The notes under the pieces: generated by a model
Databases searched by the model: none
Seen by the model: only the letters and a program-made list of their open reading frames with translations
What the model was told of the DNA's origin: nothing
Translations under genes and position numbers: made by a program
Part shown: positions 53,180-62,342 of the stretch, piece by piece
How the letters are laid out: every line of letters begins with the position of its first letter
Position numbering within the stretch: the stretch's first letter is position 1
Source of the DNA: [Zimmermannella] faecalis ATCC 13722
Lineage (GTDB): Bacteria > Actinomycetota > Actinomycetes > Actinomycetales > Microbacteriaceae
Assembly (NCBI RefSeq): GCF_000381765.1
Contig: NZ_KB907077.1
Coordinates: forward strand, 62,001-126,000
Length of the DNA stretch: 64,000 nt
Direction of reading: 5' to 3'

Positions 53180-56101
53180 GTGACGGTGGACAACCACGAG
53201 AACAATGCCAGCAACGACGCACAGAACGAGAACGAGCAGGTAGTCGAGGCGCAGCAGCCCGACACCGAGGCGGCCCCGACCGCGCAGACGCAGCTCGACG
53301 AGGCGCAGGCTGACGAGACCCAGGCTGACGAGGCACAGCCCAAGGTAACTGAGCCCGAAGCGGCCGACGTGGATGCGGCTGGCACGAATGCCGATGACGC
53401 TCAGGCCGACGGCGCCGAGGGTGAGTCGGCTGACGCTGAGCCGGCCGACAGCGAGTCGACCGACACCGAGGCAACCTCGTCCGAACCCGAGCCGACCGAG
53501 GACGAGGTCAAGACCCCGGAACGCGACCCGCGCATCCCCGAGGTCATCACGCGCCGCACCCTCTTCTTCCTCGCCCCCGACCTGCCGCCGCTGCCCGAGG
53601 CACCGCGCGACAGCCGCGGCGAGCAGCGCCACGACGACGGCGACGACGACTCGTCGCGCAGCGGCCGCCGCAGCCGCTCCCGCCGGGGCGGGCGTGGTAG
53701 CGAGAGCCGCGATTCGGGCCGCGACCAGCGCCAGCAGCGCGACCAGCGCGACGACCACGATGACGACGAGCCCGAGGCGCCGCAGATCACCGAGCCGCAG
53801 GCGGTCAAGGGGTCGACGCGCCTCGCCGCGAAGCGACAGCGCCGCCGCGAGAGCCGCGAGCTCGGCCGCCGCCGCACGGTCGTAACCGAGAGCGAGTTCC
53901 AGGCGCGTCGCGAGTCGGTCGACCGCAAGATGCTTGTGCGGGCGAAAGACGGCCGCGTGCAGATCGGCGTGCTCGAAGACAACATTCTCGTTGAGCACTA
54001 CGTCGCCCGGAACGAAGACGTCTCGCTCATCGGCAACGTGTACCTCGGCCGCGTGCAGAACGTGCTGCCGAGCATGGAGGCCGCGTTCGTCGACATCGGG
54101 GCCGCGCGTAACGCCGTGCTCTACTCGGGCGAGGTCGACTGGAGCGCCGCCGAGCTCGGGCCGAACACGGCCCGCAAGATCGAGAATGCGCTGAAGCCCG
54201 GCGACAAGGTGCTCGTACAGGTCACGAAAGACCCGGTCGGCCACAAGGGCGCGCGCCTCACGAGCCAGGTCTCGCTGCCCGGTCGCTACCTCGTGTACGT
54301 GCCCGGCAACTCGCTCAACGGCATCAGCCGCAAGCTCCCCGAGACCGAGCGCAGCCGCCTCAAGAAGATCCTCAAGGAGGTGCTGCCCGACGGCGTCGGC
54401 GTCATCGTGCGCACCGCCGCCGAGGGTGCGACGCAGGAGCAGCTGCAGCGCGACGTTGACCGCCTCACGAAGCAGTGGGAAGACATTCAGCGCCGCGCCA
54501 ACTCGGGCGGCAAGGGCGCGCAGACGCTCCACGCCGAGCCCGACATGCTCATCAAGATCATCCGCGATGTCTTCAACGAGGACTTCCACCAGCTGATCAT
54601 TCAGGGGCAGTCGGAGCTCGACACGATCAAGAGCTACCTCGGCCAGGTGGCCCCTGACCTCCTCGAGCGCGTCGAGCGCTACTCGGGCGACGACATCTTC
54701 ACCGAGTACAAGGTGAACGACATGATCGAGAAGGCGCTCGGCCGCAAGGTCTGGCTTCCCTCGGGCGGCTCGCTCGTCATCGACCGCACCGAGGCGATGA
54801 CTGTCATCGACGTGAACACCGGCAAGTTCGTCGGCTCGGGTGGCAACCTCGAAGAGACCGTCACCAAGAACAACCTCGAGGCGGCCGAAGAGATCATTCG
54901 CCAGCTGCGCCTGCGCGACATCGGCGGCATCATCGTCATCGACTTCATCGACATGGTGCTCGAGTCGAACCGTGACCTCGTGCACCGCCGCCTCGTCGAG
55001 GGCCTCTCGCGCGACCGCACGAAGCACCAGGTCGCCGAGGTGACGAGCCTCGGCCTCGTGCAGATGACGCGCAAGAAGATCGGGCTCGGACTGCTCGAGA
55101 CGTTCTCGGAGCCTTGCGACGCCTGCGCCGGTCGCGGCGTGGTCGTGCACTCGCACCCCGTCAACCACGGCGGTGGCGGCAACCAGTCGCGCGGCAACAA
55201 GTCGCGGTCGAACCGCGGCGGCAACGGCGGCGGCAACAACAACCGCGGCCAGAACACCGACTCGAAGCACCAGAAGTCGCAGAACGGCGGCACGCATGAG
55301 ATCACCGACGATGCGCGCAACGCGCTCACGAAGATCGCGGCGTCGACTATGCCCGGCACGAACGGTGACGAGGCGGCTCGCGAGGCCGCGGCGCAGAAGC
55401 TCGCGGATGCGGCTGCCGCGGCTGCTGCGGGCAAGCCGGTCGCCGATGTGCTCGCGGCGGCGGGGGAGACCTCGACCGACAGCAACGATGGCAATGGCAA
55501 CGACAACAACGGCGGGGATGAGCGCGAGGGGCGCCGCTCCCGGCGTTCGCGTCGCGGTGGTCGCGGCCGCAACAAGGGCAACGATCAGCGCGACGGCAAC
55601 GAGTCGCAGAACGGCGGCGAGGCGCAGAACAGCGACGACTCGCAGGACAACACTGCGAAGCAGGATGCCCCCGCGCAGCGCGACACCAGCGACCAGCAGC
55701 AGCCGAGCGATGCCACGCAGGGCACCGAAGCGGCACCCGCGGCCGAGCCCGCGACGCGCCCCGACGCATCCGAGTCGAAGGCGCCCGCGCGCAAGTCGCG
55801 TCGCCGCATCAGCACCGGCACCGTGACCGCCGACGAGTCGCTGCGCAGCCCGCGGGAGCCCGAACAGCTCGCGATCGAGCTGCCCGAGGCGAAGCCCGCG
55901 GCCGAAAAGCCCGAGCTGGCCGGCGATCCGTCGGCGGCCCTCGCCTCGCTCGACGCGGCGCTCGACTCCCTCGCGGGCGTCGAGACGACGTCGACCGAGC
56001 CGGCTCAGGCCGCAGCGCCCGAGCAGGCCGCAGCGCCCGCCGCGGAGTCGAAGCCGAAGCGTCGGCGCCGCATCACGACCGGCCCCATCTCGACCGAATA
56101 G
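53180..56101 (+). CDS. rne: Ribonuclease E/G
   Basis: 973 residues. The catalytic core lies between long disordered ends, as in other actinobacterial RNase E: acidic N-terminus (about 1-225), S1 domain (about 250-330; GNVYLGRVQNVLPSMEAAFV), DNase I-like domain with the catalytic Asp in VIDVNTGKFVGSGG (about 543) and DFIDM, the zinc-link CDAC (about 645), then a Gly/Asn/Arg-rich tail with RGG-like and RRRI repeats, ending near KRRRRITTG. It processes rRNA precursors and decays mRNA. The GTG at 53180 follows CAGGAGC. Confidence 0.95.
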   Translation: MTVDNHENNASNDAQNENEQVVEAQQPDTEAAPTAQTQLDEAQADETQADEAQPKVTEPEAADVDAAGTNADDAQADGAEGESADAEPADSESTDTEATSSEPEPTEDEVKTPERDPRIPEVITRRTLFFLAPDLPPLPEAPRDSRGEQRHDDGDDDSSRSGRRSRSRRGGRGSESRDSGRDQRQQRDQRDDHDDDEPEAPQITEPQAVKGSTRLAAKRQRRRESRELGRRRTVVTESEFQARRESVDRKMLVRAKDGRVQIGVLEDNILVEHYVARNEDVSLIGNVYLGRVQNVLPSMEAAFVDIGAARNAVLYSGEVDWSAAELGPNTARKIENALKPGDKVLVQVTKDPVGHKGARLTSQVSLPGRYLVYVPGNSLNGISRKLPETERSRLKKILKEVLPDGVGVIVRTAAEGATQEQLQRDVDRLTKQWEDIQRRANSGGKGAQTLHAEPDMLIKIIRDVFNEDFHQLIIQGQSELDTIKSYLGQVAPDLLERVERYSGDDIFTEYKVNDMIEKALGRKVWLPSGGSLVIDRTEAMTVIDVNTGKFVGSGGNLEETVTKNNLEAAEEIIRQLRLRDIGGIIVIDFIDMVLESNRDLVHRRLVEGLSRDRTKHQVAEVTSLGLVQMTRKKIGLGLLETFSEPCDACAGRGVVVHSHPVNHGGGGNQSRGNKSRSNRGGNGGGNNNRGQNTDSKHQKSQNGGTHEITDDARNALTKIAASTMPGTNGDEAAREAAAQKLADAAAAAAAGKPVADVLAAAGETSTDSNDGNGNDNNGGDEREGRRSRRSRRGGRGRNKGNDQRDGNESQNGGEAQNSDDSQDNTAKQDAPAQRDTSDQQQPSDATQGTEAAPAAEPATRPDASESKAPARKSRRRISTGTVTADESLRSPREPEQLAIELPEAKPAAEKPELAGDPSAALASLDAALDSLAGVETTSTEPAQAAAPEQAAAPAAESKPKRRRRITTGPISTE

Positions 56102-56129
56102 CGGGTCGAGCCGGGGACGGCTCGCAGGG

Positions 56130-56296
56130 TTGACGCTCACCCTGCGAATCGAGTAAAGTTGGTCGCTGTTGCACGCTCTTCGAGCAACGCGGCGTCGGCC
56201 GCGCAGTTGAGCGTCAGGTTTCGTGCACCGGCACGTCACGCAAGATTCGTTCGCGGGTCGATTGAGTTCGATTTGCAAAGAGAAAAGGTAACTGAA
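56130..56296 (+). promoter_or_regulatory. rplU promoter and leader
   Basis: TTGACG (56130-56135) and TAAAGT (56154-56159), 18 bases apart, form the best-matched promoter in the window. Transcription near 56166 gives a leader of about 131 bases before rplU, long enough for ribosomal-protein autoregulation. I could not assign a known L21 leader motif. Confidence 0.75.
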
Positions 56297-56605
56297 GTGG
56301 TATTCGCAGTAGTGCGCGCCGGTGGCCGGCAGGAAAAGGTCGAGGTTGGCTCGGTCGTCACCATGAACCGCGTTGTGGCCGATGAGTCGGGCAAGGTCGA
56401 GCTTCCCGCCGTGCTGCTCGTCGACGGCGACAAGATCACCAGCGACGCTGAGAAGCTCGCCAAGGTGACCGTCTCGGCCGAGGTTGTCGAAGACCTCCGT
56501 GGTCCGAAGATCCGCATCCAGAAGTACAAGAACAAGACCGGTTACAAGAAGCGCCAGGGCCACCGCCAGGAGCTCACCACGGTCAAGATCACCGACATCA
56601 AGTAG
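56297..56605 (+). CDS. rplU: 50S ribosomal protein L21
   Basis: 102 residues, full length for bL21. [17 protein letters not shown] and the end motif [20 protein letters not shown] are typical. GTG 56297 follows AAAGGTAA. It is the first gene of the rplU-rpmA pair and has its own strong promoter. Confidence 0.96.
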   Translation: MVFAVVRAGGRQEKVEVGSVVTMNRVVADESGKVELPAVLLVDGDKITSDAEKLAKVTVSAEVVEDLRGPKIRIQKYKNKTGYKKRQGHRQELTTVKITDIK

Positions 56606-56624
56606 TCCAGAGGAGCAGACTGAA

Positions 56625-56882
56625 ATGGCACACAAGAAGGGTGCGAGCTCGTCGAAGAACGGCCGCGACTCCAACGCCCAGCGCCTCGGCGTGAAGCGCT
56701 TCGCTGGTCAGGAAGTCAACGCCGGCGAGATTCTCGTTCGTCAGCGCGGCACCAAGTTCCACCCCGGCGCAAACGTCGGCCGTGGCGGCGACGACACGCT
56801 GTTCGCGCTTGCGACCGGCACGGTTGAGTTCGGCAACAAGGGCATGCGCAAGGTTGTCAACATCGTCGCAGCTGCCGAATAG
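56625..56882 (+). CDS. rpmA: 50S ribosomal protein L27
   Basis: 85 residues. Begins [21 protein letters not shown], the standard mature N-terminus without the cleavable extension seen in Firmicutes, and contains [23 protein letters not shown] 56625 follows GAGGAG. It lies 19 bases after rplU, and a terminator follows 31 bases after its stop. Confidence 0.97.
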   Translation: MAHKKGASSSKNGRDSNAQRLGVKRFAGQEVNAGEILVRQRGTKFHPGANVGRGGDDTLFALATGTVEFGNKGMRKVVNIVAAAE

Positions 56883-56913
56883 GCACTGTGCGCCGCACCT
56901 GCGGCACCTGATG

Positions 56914-56938
56914 AAGGGGCGGAGACTTTCCGCCCCTT
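56914..56938 (+). terminator. Terminator after rpmA
   Basis: A 10-bp GC-rich stem (56914-56923 with 56929-56938), 5-base loop, and a T-rich tail. Rho-independent; it separates rplU-rpmA from obgE. Confidence 0.92.
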
Positions 56939-57035
56939 TTTCATTGCAGTTTTTCGCGGCGGTGGGTCACCGCCCGCGCCGTACCGTGACTTTGCTCGCG
57001 GCGACGGCACAATGGATGTGAGCTAAGGAGCACGC

Positions 57036-58568
57036 ATGGCAACGTTCGTAGACGAGGTACGTCTGTACCTGCGCGCGGGCGACGGCGGCAACGGCTGCAT
57101 GTCGATTCGTCGCGAGAAGTTCAAGCCCCTCGCCGGGCCTGACGGCGGCGACGGAGGCAACGGTGGCGACATCGTGCTCGTCGCCGACCCCGACGTGACG
57201 ACGCTGCTCACGTATCACCACACCCCGCACCAGCGCAGCGACGCGGGCGGCTTCGGCATGGGTGACTACCGCAACGGTACGCAGGGTCGCGACCTCGAGC
57301 TGCCCGTGCCGGTCGGCACCGTCGTGCGCGACAGCGACGGTGAGGTGCTCATCGACCTCGACACGGCCGGGATGCGCTTCGTCGCGGCCGAGGGCGGCCT
57401 CGGCGGGCGCGGCAACAACTCGCTCGCGAGCTCGAAGCGCAAGGCGCCGGGCTTCGCACTGCTCGGCACGCCGGGCGACGAGCTTGAGCTCGTGCTCGAG
57501 CTCAAGACGGTCGCCGACGTCGCGCTCGTAGGCTACCCGAGCGCCGGCAAGAGCTCGCTCATCGCGGCCATGAGCGCCGCGAAGCCGAAGATTGCCGACT
57601 ATCCCTTCACGACCCTGCACCCGAACCTCGGCGTCATCGAGACGGGCAACAGCCGATTCACGATGGCCGACGTGCCGGGCCTCATTGAGGGCGCGAGCGA
57701 GGGCCGCGGGCTCGGGCTCGAGTTCCTCCGCCACGTCGAGCGCTGCGAGGCGCTGCTGCATGTGCTCGACTGCGCGACGCTCGAGCCGGGGCGTGACCCG
57801 CTCAGCGACCTCGACGTCATCCTTGCCGAGCTCGACGCGTACGAGGTGCCCGAGGGGCAGACGCCGCTCACGCAGCGCCCCGCGATCGTCGCGCTGAACA
57901 AGATCGACGTGCCCGACGGTCGCGAGCTCGCCGAGTTCGTGCGGCCCGAGCTCGAGGAGCGCGGGTTCAAGGTCATGCTCGTGTCGACCGTGTCGCACGA
58001 GGGCCTGCGGGAGCTCGGCTTCGCGCTCGGCGAGATCGTCGAGGCGGCCCGTGAGCGCCGCGTCGATGACGACCAGCACCGGGAGCGCATCGTCATTCGC
58101 CCGAAGGCGGTCGACGAGAACGACTTCACGATTCGCGTCGAGGGCGGCACCTGGGGCGACATTTACCGCATCCTTGGCCGCAAGCCCGAGCGCTGGGTGG
58201 CGCAGACCGACTTCGCGAACGACGAGGCGGTTGGGTATCTCGCCGACCGGCTCGCGAAGCTCGGCCTCGAGGATGCGCTGGTCGCGAAGGGTGCGCAGGC
58301 CGGGTCGACCGTCGTGATCGGTCCCGGCGACGGCATGATCTTCGACTGGGAGCCGACGCTGTCGAGCGCCGCCGAGGTCATGACGGCGCGCGGCACCGAC
58401 ATCCGTTTCGAGGAGCGCACGCGGCGAACGACGAAGGAACGCCGCGACGACTACTACAAGTGGATGGACGCGAAGGCGTCGGCCCGTGCCGAGCTTGAGC
58501 AGGAGCGCGAGGCGGGCCTGTGGCGCGAGTCCGACGAAGCGGCCGATTCGCCTGAAAACTCGCGGTAG
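57036..58568 (+). CDS. obgE: GTPase Obg
   Basis: 510 residues. Glycine-rich Obg domain (about 1-160; [16 protein letters not shown]), G-domain with P-loop GYPSAGKSS (about 167), [10 protein letters not shown] and [20 protein letters not shown] as the specificity motif, and the C-terminal OCT domain with [13 protein letters not shown]. Ribosome-assembly and stress-linked GTPase. ATG 57036 follows TAAGGAG. proBA, usual neighbours in many Actinobacteria, are absent. Confidence 0.96.
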   Translation: MATFVDEVRLYLRAGDGGNGCMSIRREKFKPLAGPDGGDGGNGGDIVLVADPDVTTLLTYHHTPHQRSDAGGFGMGDYRNGTQGRDLELPVPVGTVVRDSDGEVLIDLDTAGMRFVAAEGGLGGRGNNSLASSKRKAPGFALLGTPGDELELVLELKTVADVALVGYPSAGKSSLIAAMSAAKPKIADYPFTTLHPNLGVIETGNSRFTMADVPGLIEGASEGRGLGLEFLRHVERCEALLHVLDCATLEPGRDPLSDLDVILAELDAYEVPEGQTPLTQRPAIVALNKIDVPDGRELAEFVRPELEERGFKVMLVSTVSHEGLRELGFALGEIVEAARERRVDDDQHRERIVIRPKAVDENDFTIRVEGGTWGDIYRILGRKPERWVAQTDFANDEAVGYLADRLAKLGLEDALVAKGAQAGSTVVIGPGDGMIFDWEPTLSSAAEVMTARGTDIRFEERTRRTTKERRDDYYKWMDAKASARAELEQEREAGLWRESDEAADSPENSR

Positions 58569-58577
58569 GATTGCAGT

Positions 58578-58916
58578 ATGTTCGCGATTTCCCCGGTGAT
58601 TCAGGCCGCAGATGACGTCATGATCGTGCACCCCGGCGAGATGTGGTTCCCGCCGATTGTGTTCGGCATCCTCACGCTCGTCATCCTGCTCGCACTGGCG
58701 CTCGTCGCTTTCTCGTTCCGTAACATGGCGGCGTCGCACCCCGTGAACTCGGAAGTCTCGCCGTACGAGCCCGTCGGCCACCCGGGGCACCCCATCGAGG
58801 GCCCGAGCCACGAGGGCGCGCAGGTTGCGCACGGCCACGAAGACGCGCTCGTGCGTGACCAGATCGGCCGCTCGCAGGGTGAGCAGCGCGCCGCCGAGCA
58901 GCACCACGACCGCTAG
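58578..58916 (+). CDS. Small single-pass protein with His-rich tail
   Basis: 112 residues, one transmembrane helix (about 28-48) and a hydrophilic tail with several His (HPVNSEVS, GHPGHPIEG, HEGAQVAHGHED, EQHHDR). ATG 58578 has no ribosome site; TAGGAT (58566-58571, overlapping the obgE stop) ends six bases before it, a leaderless arrangement. It lies between obgE and nadD. Related genes in this position are known in Microbacteriaceae from memory only. Function unknown; metal binding by the tail is speculative. Confidence 0.7.
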   Translation: MFAISPVIQAADDVMIVHPGEMWFPPIVFGILTLVILLALALVAFSFRNMAASHPVNSEVSPYEPVGHPGHPIEGPSHEGAQVAHGHEDALVRDQIGRSQGEQRAAEQHHDR

Positions 58917-58928
58917 CGAATCACCGGC

Positions 58929-59555
58929 GTGACGCCAGCCGAACAGCACTCGAGCCCCCGCCGCCGTCGCGTCGGCATTATGGGCGGCACGTTCGACCCG
59001 ATTCACCACGGACACCTCGTCGCGGGCAGCGAAGTCGCACAGCACTTCGACCTCGACGAGGTGTACTACGTTCCCACCGGGAACCCGTACATGAAGTCGG
59101 GCGTCTCACCCGCTGAGCACCGCTACCTCATGACGGTGATCGCGACCGCGTCGAACCCGCGATTCTCGACGAGCCGCGTCGACATCGACCGACCGGGGCC
59201 GACCTACACGATCGATACGCTCCGTGATTTTCACGAGAAGCTGCCCGACGCCGAACTCTTCTTCATTACGGGAGCCGACGCCGTCGCGCAGATTCTCGAG
59301 TGGAAAGAGGCGAGCGAGATGTTCGACCTCGCGCACTTCGTCGCGGTCTCGCGGCCTGGCCACGAGCTCGACCTCGAGGGGCTCTCGCTCGAGAACGTCT
59401 CGGTGCTCGAGATTCCCGCACTCGCCATCTCATCGACCGACCTGCGCAACCGCGTGCGGGCCGGCGCCCAGGTCTGGTACCTCGTGCCCGACGGCATCGT
59501 GCAATACATCAACAAGAACCGGCTGTATCGGCCGGACGAACAGCGCAGCATTTAG
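58929..59555 (+). CDS. nadD: Nicotinate-nucleotide adenylyltransferase
   Basis: 208 residues. Makes deamido-NAD from nicotinate mononucleotide and [26 protein letters not shown] and [13 protein letters not shown] are the family motifs. The GTG at 58929 is used; a later start is possible. Followed by rsfS, as is typical. Confidence 0.95.
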   Translation: MTPAEQHSSPRRRRVGIMGGTFDPIHHGHLVAGSEVAQHFDLDEVYYVPTGNPYMKSGVSPAEHRYLMTVIATASNPRFSTSRVDIDRPGPTYTIDTLRDFHEKLPDAELFFITGADAVAQILEWKEASEMFDLAHFVAVSRPGHELDLEGLSLENVSVLEIPALAISSTDLRNRVRAGAQVWYLVPDGIVQYINKNRLYRPDEQRSI

Positions 59556-59580
59556 CTGCCGGGGTTGGGAGACCAGATTT

Positions 59581-59958
59581 ATGACCGCAACTGAGCACGC
59601 CATCGAGCTCACCCGCGCCGCGGCCCGCGCCGCCGACGAACGACAGGCCACCGACCAGATTGGCCTCGATGTGAGCGAGACGCTGCCGTATGCGGACGTG
59701 TTTCTCATCGCCTCGGGCCGCAACGAGCGCATGGTGCTGTCGATCGCCGAAGAGATCGAAGACAAGCTCCGCGAGGGCTACGACCTGAAGGCGCTGCGCC
59801 GCGAGGGCACCGACCTCGGCCGATGGGTGCTGCTCGACTTCGGCGACCTCGTCGTGCACGTGTTCCACGAGGAAGAGCGCGAGTACTACTCGCTCGAGCG
59901 CCTCTGGCGTGACGCCCCTGTCGTCCCGCTCGAGCTCGCCACCGAGGCGCAGGACTAG
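59581..59958 (+). CDS. rsfS: Ribosome silencing factor RsfS
   Basis: 125 residues. Binds L14 and blocks subunit joining when nutrients are low. DVSETLPYADVFLIASGRNERM, REGTDLGRWVLLDFGDLVVHVFH and EEREYYSLERLW are the family motifs. ATG 59581 follows GGGTTGGGAG. It lies 25 bases after nadD and directly before the TauE gene. Confidence 0.95.
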   Translation: MTATEHAIELTRAAARAADERQATDQIGLDVSETLPYADVFLIASGRNERMVLSIAEEIEDKLREGYDLKALRREGTDLGRWVLLDFGDLVVHVFHEEEREYYSLERLWRDAPVVPLELATEAQD

Positions 59959-59966
59959 CGCCCGCC

Positions 59967-60770
59967 GTGGCCAGCGAGGGGCTGCCCGAGCACCGCAACT
60001 GGTGGGGGCTCGTCGTCACGGGCCTCGCCGTTGGTATCGCCTCGGGCCTGTTCGGGGTCGGCGGCGGCATCATCGTCGTGCCGGCGCTCGTGTACGTGCT
60101 CGGCTACGGGCACAAGCTCGCCTCGGGCACGTCGCTGCTCGCGATCGTGATTCCGGCCGCGGTCGGGGTCGTGAGCTACGGCGTGCGCGGTGACGTCGAC
60201 TACCTCCTGGCACTGCTGCTCGCCGTCGGCTCCATCGTTGGCGCGCCGATCGGCGCGTGGCTGCTCAAACGCTTGAACCGGCGCGCCGTGCAGTGGGCGT
60301 TCATCGCGTTCATCGTCATCGTGATCGTCTCGCTGTTCCTCGTCGTGCCGTCGCGAGACGCCACGGTGCACCTCGACCCGATCAAGGGCGCGCTCGTCGT
60401 CGTCGCGGGCTTTATCGCCGGCGTTGCGGGCGGCCTGCTCGGCATCGGCGGGGGAGTGATCGTCGTGCCGACGCTCGTGCTGCTGTTTGGCGCGAGTGAC
60501 CTCGTCGCGAAGGGCACGTCGCTACTCATGATCATCGCGACCGGGTTCGCGGGCACCGTCGCGAACATCCGTCACCGCAACGTCGATGCGCGGGGCGCGC
60601 TCGTGCTCGGGCTCGCGGCGGGGGCAGTGACGCCGTTCAGCGTGTGGCTGTCGACGATCATGTCGCCGTACGCGGCGAACGTCACGTTCTCGGTGTTCCT
60701 CGTGCTCATCATTGTGCGAATGCTGCGCGATGTGCTCTCGAAGCCTGACTCGAGCGGCTCCGCGAAGTAG
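59967..60770 (+). CDS. TauE/SafE-family permease
   Basis: 267 residues with eight probable helices in two repeats, each with a Gly-rich motif: GLFGVGGGIIVVPALVY and GLLGIGGGVIVVPTLVLL. The family exports sulfite or organosulfonates or imports sulfur compounds; the substrate cannot be read here. The GTG at 59967 starts eight bases after the rsfS stop, so co-transcription with nadD-rsfS is likely. Confidence 0.88.
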   Translation: MASEGLPEHRNWWGLVVTGLAVGIASGLFGVGGGIIVVPALVYVLGYGHKLASGTSLLAIVIPAAVGVVSYGVRGDVDYLLALLLAVGSIVGAPIGAWLLKRLNRRAVQWAFIAFIVIVIVSLFLVVPSRDATVHLDPIKGALVVVAGFIAGVAGGLLGIGGGVIVVPTLVLLFGASDLVAKGTSLLMIIATGFAGTVANIRHRNVDARGALVLGLAAGAVTPFSVWLSTIMSPYAANVTFSVFLVLIIVRMLRDVLSKPDSSGSAK

Positions 60771-60827
60771 GGCGAGGGTCGGCGGATACGCGCCGGCAGT
60801 AATTTGCGAAGCCCGGTTTCGGTGGGC

Positions 60828-60833
60828 TATAGT
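60828..60833 (+). promoter_or_regulatory. -10 box of the tRNA-Ala gene
   Basis: TATAGT lies 35 bases upstream of the tRNA 5' end and is a close -10 match. A short leader with the sequence CTCCGCAGCTGCGGAG (a perfect 8-bp palindrome at 60845-60860) precedes the tRNA. Confidence 0.6.
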
Positions 60834-60867
60834 CGTTGAGTTGCCTCCGCAGCTGCGGAGACGAAAT

Positions 60868-60940
60868 GGGCCCATGGCGCAGCTGGTAGCGCACCTGCAT
60901 GGCATGCAGGGGGTCGCGGGTTCGAATCCCGCTGGGTCCA
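60868..60940 (+). tRNA. tRNA-Ala (anticodon GGC)
   Basis: 73 bases that fold as a cloverleaf: acceptor GGGCCCA with TGGGTCC (one G/T pair) and discriminator A at 60940; anticodon stem CCTGC/GCAGG with loop ATGGCAT, anticodon GGC at 60901-60903; T-arm GCGGG-TTCGAAT-CCCGC. The G/T pair in the acceptor is at the third position. CCA is not encoded. Confidence 0.97.
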
Positions 60941-60948
60941 CAAAATTT

Positions 60949-60986
60949 CGCGAGTCGCGACACCGAGTATCGGGTCGCGACTCGCG
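60949..60986 (+). terminator. Terminator of the tRNA transcript
   Basis: A 13-bp perfect stem (60949-60961 with 60974-60986) and a 12-base loop, eight bases after the tRNA 3' end, followed by TCGTTTCC. The T-run is short. Confidence 0.75.
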
Positions 60987-61006
60987 TCGTTTCCGCGCGC
61001 CGCCCT

Positions 61007-61069
61007 CGGCCGGCCTTCGGCCAGCCTTCGGCCAGCCCTCGGCTCACGGCTCTCGGCTCTCGGCCCTCG
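61007..61069. repeat. Degenerate ~11-bp tandem repeats before hairpin copy 3
   Basis: Repeats of gccttcggcca and derivatives (gccctcggctc, cggctctcgg) run through most of this stretch. They end about 22 bases before the third hairpin. Together with the elements at 1406 and 4124, every hairpin copy has a short tandem repeat on its left. Confidence 0.5.
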
Positions 61070-61091
61070 ACCGCTGTGCCGTATCCACCTC

Positions 61092-61154
61092 CGCGAACTG
61101 ACGGCAATTTGCGGCGTTTCGCCCCGAAACGCTGCAAATTGCCGTCAGTTCGCG
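61092..61154. repeat. Extragenic hairpin element, copy 3
   Basis: 30-base arms (61092-61121 with 61125-61154), 3-base loop and one G/T mismatch. Contains the 15-base core CTGACGGCAATTTGC in both arms. It lies after the tRNA terminator and 147 bases before the FMN reductase gene. The 531-base gap here holds only the tRNA, its terminator, repeats and this hairpin. Confidence 0.88.
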
Positions 61155-61301
61155 AGGGTAGTGGCCGGGTTTCCGGCGCGCTTGCGCTGTAGTTCGCGAG
61201 GTCTGCGCAATTGCCTGGTGAGATGATGCTTTAGGAGTGCGTACCGGCCGAAGCTTCGGCCGGCCCGCACGGCGAACCACATCGAGCAGAAGGAGTCAGG
61301 C

Positions 61302-61862
61302 ATGCGGGTCGGCATTGTCGTCGGATCAATTCGTGAGGGACGCAAGGGGCGCCACGTCGGCGACTGGGCACTAACGCACGCGCGTGCGTGGGCCGAAGCA
61401 AACGACGCAGACGTGCAGTTCGAGCTCATCGACCTCAAGGACTTCGACCTGCCGCTGCTCACCGCCGCGGTCGTGCCGGGCGCCGCGAACCGCAAGTACG
61501 ACGACGAGCGCGTGCGCAACTGGAGCGCCGCGATCGACGCCTGTGACGCCTACGTGTTCGTGACGCCCGAGTACAACCACGGCGTGCCGGGCGCCTTCAA
61601 GAACGCCGTCGACTCGCTCGGCCCCGAGTGGTCGGGCAAGACCGTGGCGTTCGTGTCGTACGGCGCCGACAGCGGCGTGCGCGCCGTCGAACAGTGGCGC
61701 CAGATCATGGGCAACTTCCAGATGTTCGTCGTGCGCGCGCAGGTGTCGTGCTCGACGTTCGCCGAGTTCACCGACGGCGAGTTCACGCCGACCGAGCGAC
61801 GAGCCGGGTCGCTCGGCGACCTGCTTACCCAGCTCGTCGCGGCGACGCGAAAGCTCGCCTGA
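61302..61862 (+). CDS. NADPH-dependent FMN reductase / quinone reductase
   Basis: 186 residues, flavodoxin-like fold. The FMN-binding stretches GSIREGRKG and FVTPEYNHGVPGAFKNAVDSL are visible. Reduces flavin, quinones or similar compounds with NAD(P)H; the physiological acceptor is not evident. ATG 61302 follows GAAGGAG. Convergent with the SRPBCC gene. Confidence 0.92.
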   Translation: MRVGIVVGSIREGRKGRHVGDWALTHARAWAEANDADVQFELIDLKDFDLPLLTAAVVPGAANRKYDDERVRNWSAAIDACDAYVFVTPEYNHGVPGAFKNAVDSLGPEWSGKTVAFVSYGADSGVRAVEQWRQIMGNFQMFVVRAQVSCSTFAEFTDGEFTPTERRAGSLGDLLTQLVAATRKLA

Positions 61863-61874
61863 CGGCGCCGACCG

Positions 61875-62330
61875 CTACAGCGACTCGGCGAGCGCCTTCA
61901 AGCGTGCGACCGAGGCGGCAAGCTGCGCCTCGCCGGTTGCGCGAGCGCGCGGGAAGCGCGTCTCGTCGGTGAGCTGCGTCCAGTCGTAGGTGTGCGTGAC
62001 GTGGCACGTCGCGTCGCCGGTCGCCTCGACGTCCCAGCGCCACACGTGACCGCGAGCCTCTTCGCCGGTGGGCGCGGGCTTCCACGCGATCGTGGTGCCT
62101 TCTGCGAAGTCGATGACGTGGTTCTCGCGCGACTCGCCGTTCGTGAGGTTCATGTTGAACACGTCGCCGACCGTGAGCACTCGCTGCCCTTCGGCGGCGG
62201 AGGCGAGGTTGTCGTTGCCATCCCACTCGGGCTGGCGGCTCGGGTCGGCGATGAGCTCGAAGACCGTCTCGGCGGCGGCGTTGATGTCGTCGCTCGCGGT
62301 GACGATGCGCGATTCGGTGGTGTCAGTCAT
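61875..62330 (-). CDS. SRPBCC-domain protein
   Basis: 151 residues. START/polyketide cyclase-like fold: ITAAAETVFELIADPSRQPEWDG-type N-terminus (seen as DINAAAETVFELIADPSRQP), then beta strands and a C-terminal helix. Binds an unknown hydrophobic ligand. It is 12 bases from the previous, convergent gene. Followed on its 5' side by the DUF2249-cupin gene (12-base gap), so co-transcription is likely. Confidence 0.85.
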   Translation of the reverse strand: MTDTTESRIVTASDDINAAAETVFELIADPSRQPEWDGNDNLASAAEGQRVLTVGDVFNMNLTNGESRENHVIDFAEGTTIAWKPAPTGEEARGHVWRWDVEATGDATCHVTHTYDWTQLTDETRFPRARATGEAQLAASVARLKALAESL

Positions 62331-62342
62331 ACCGTCATGCTG

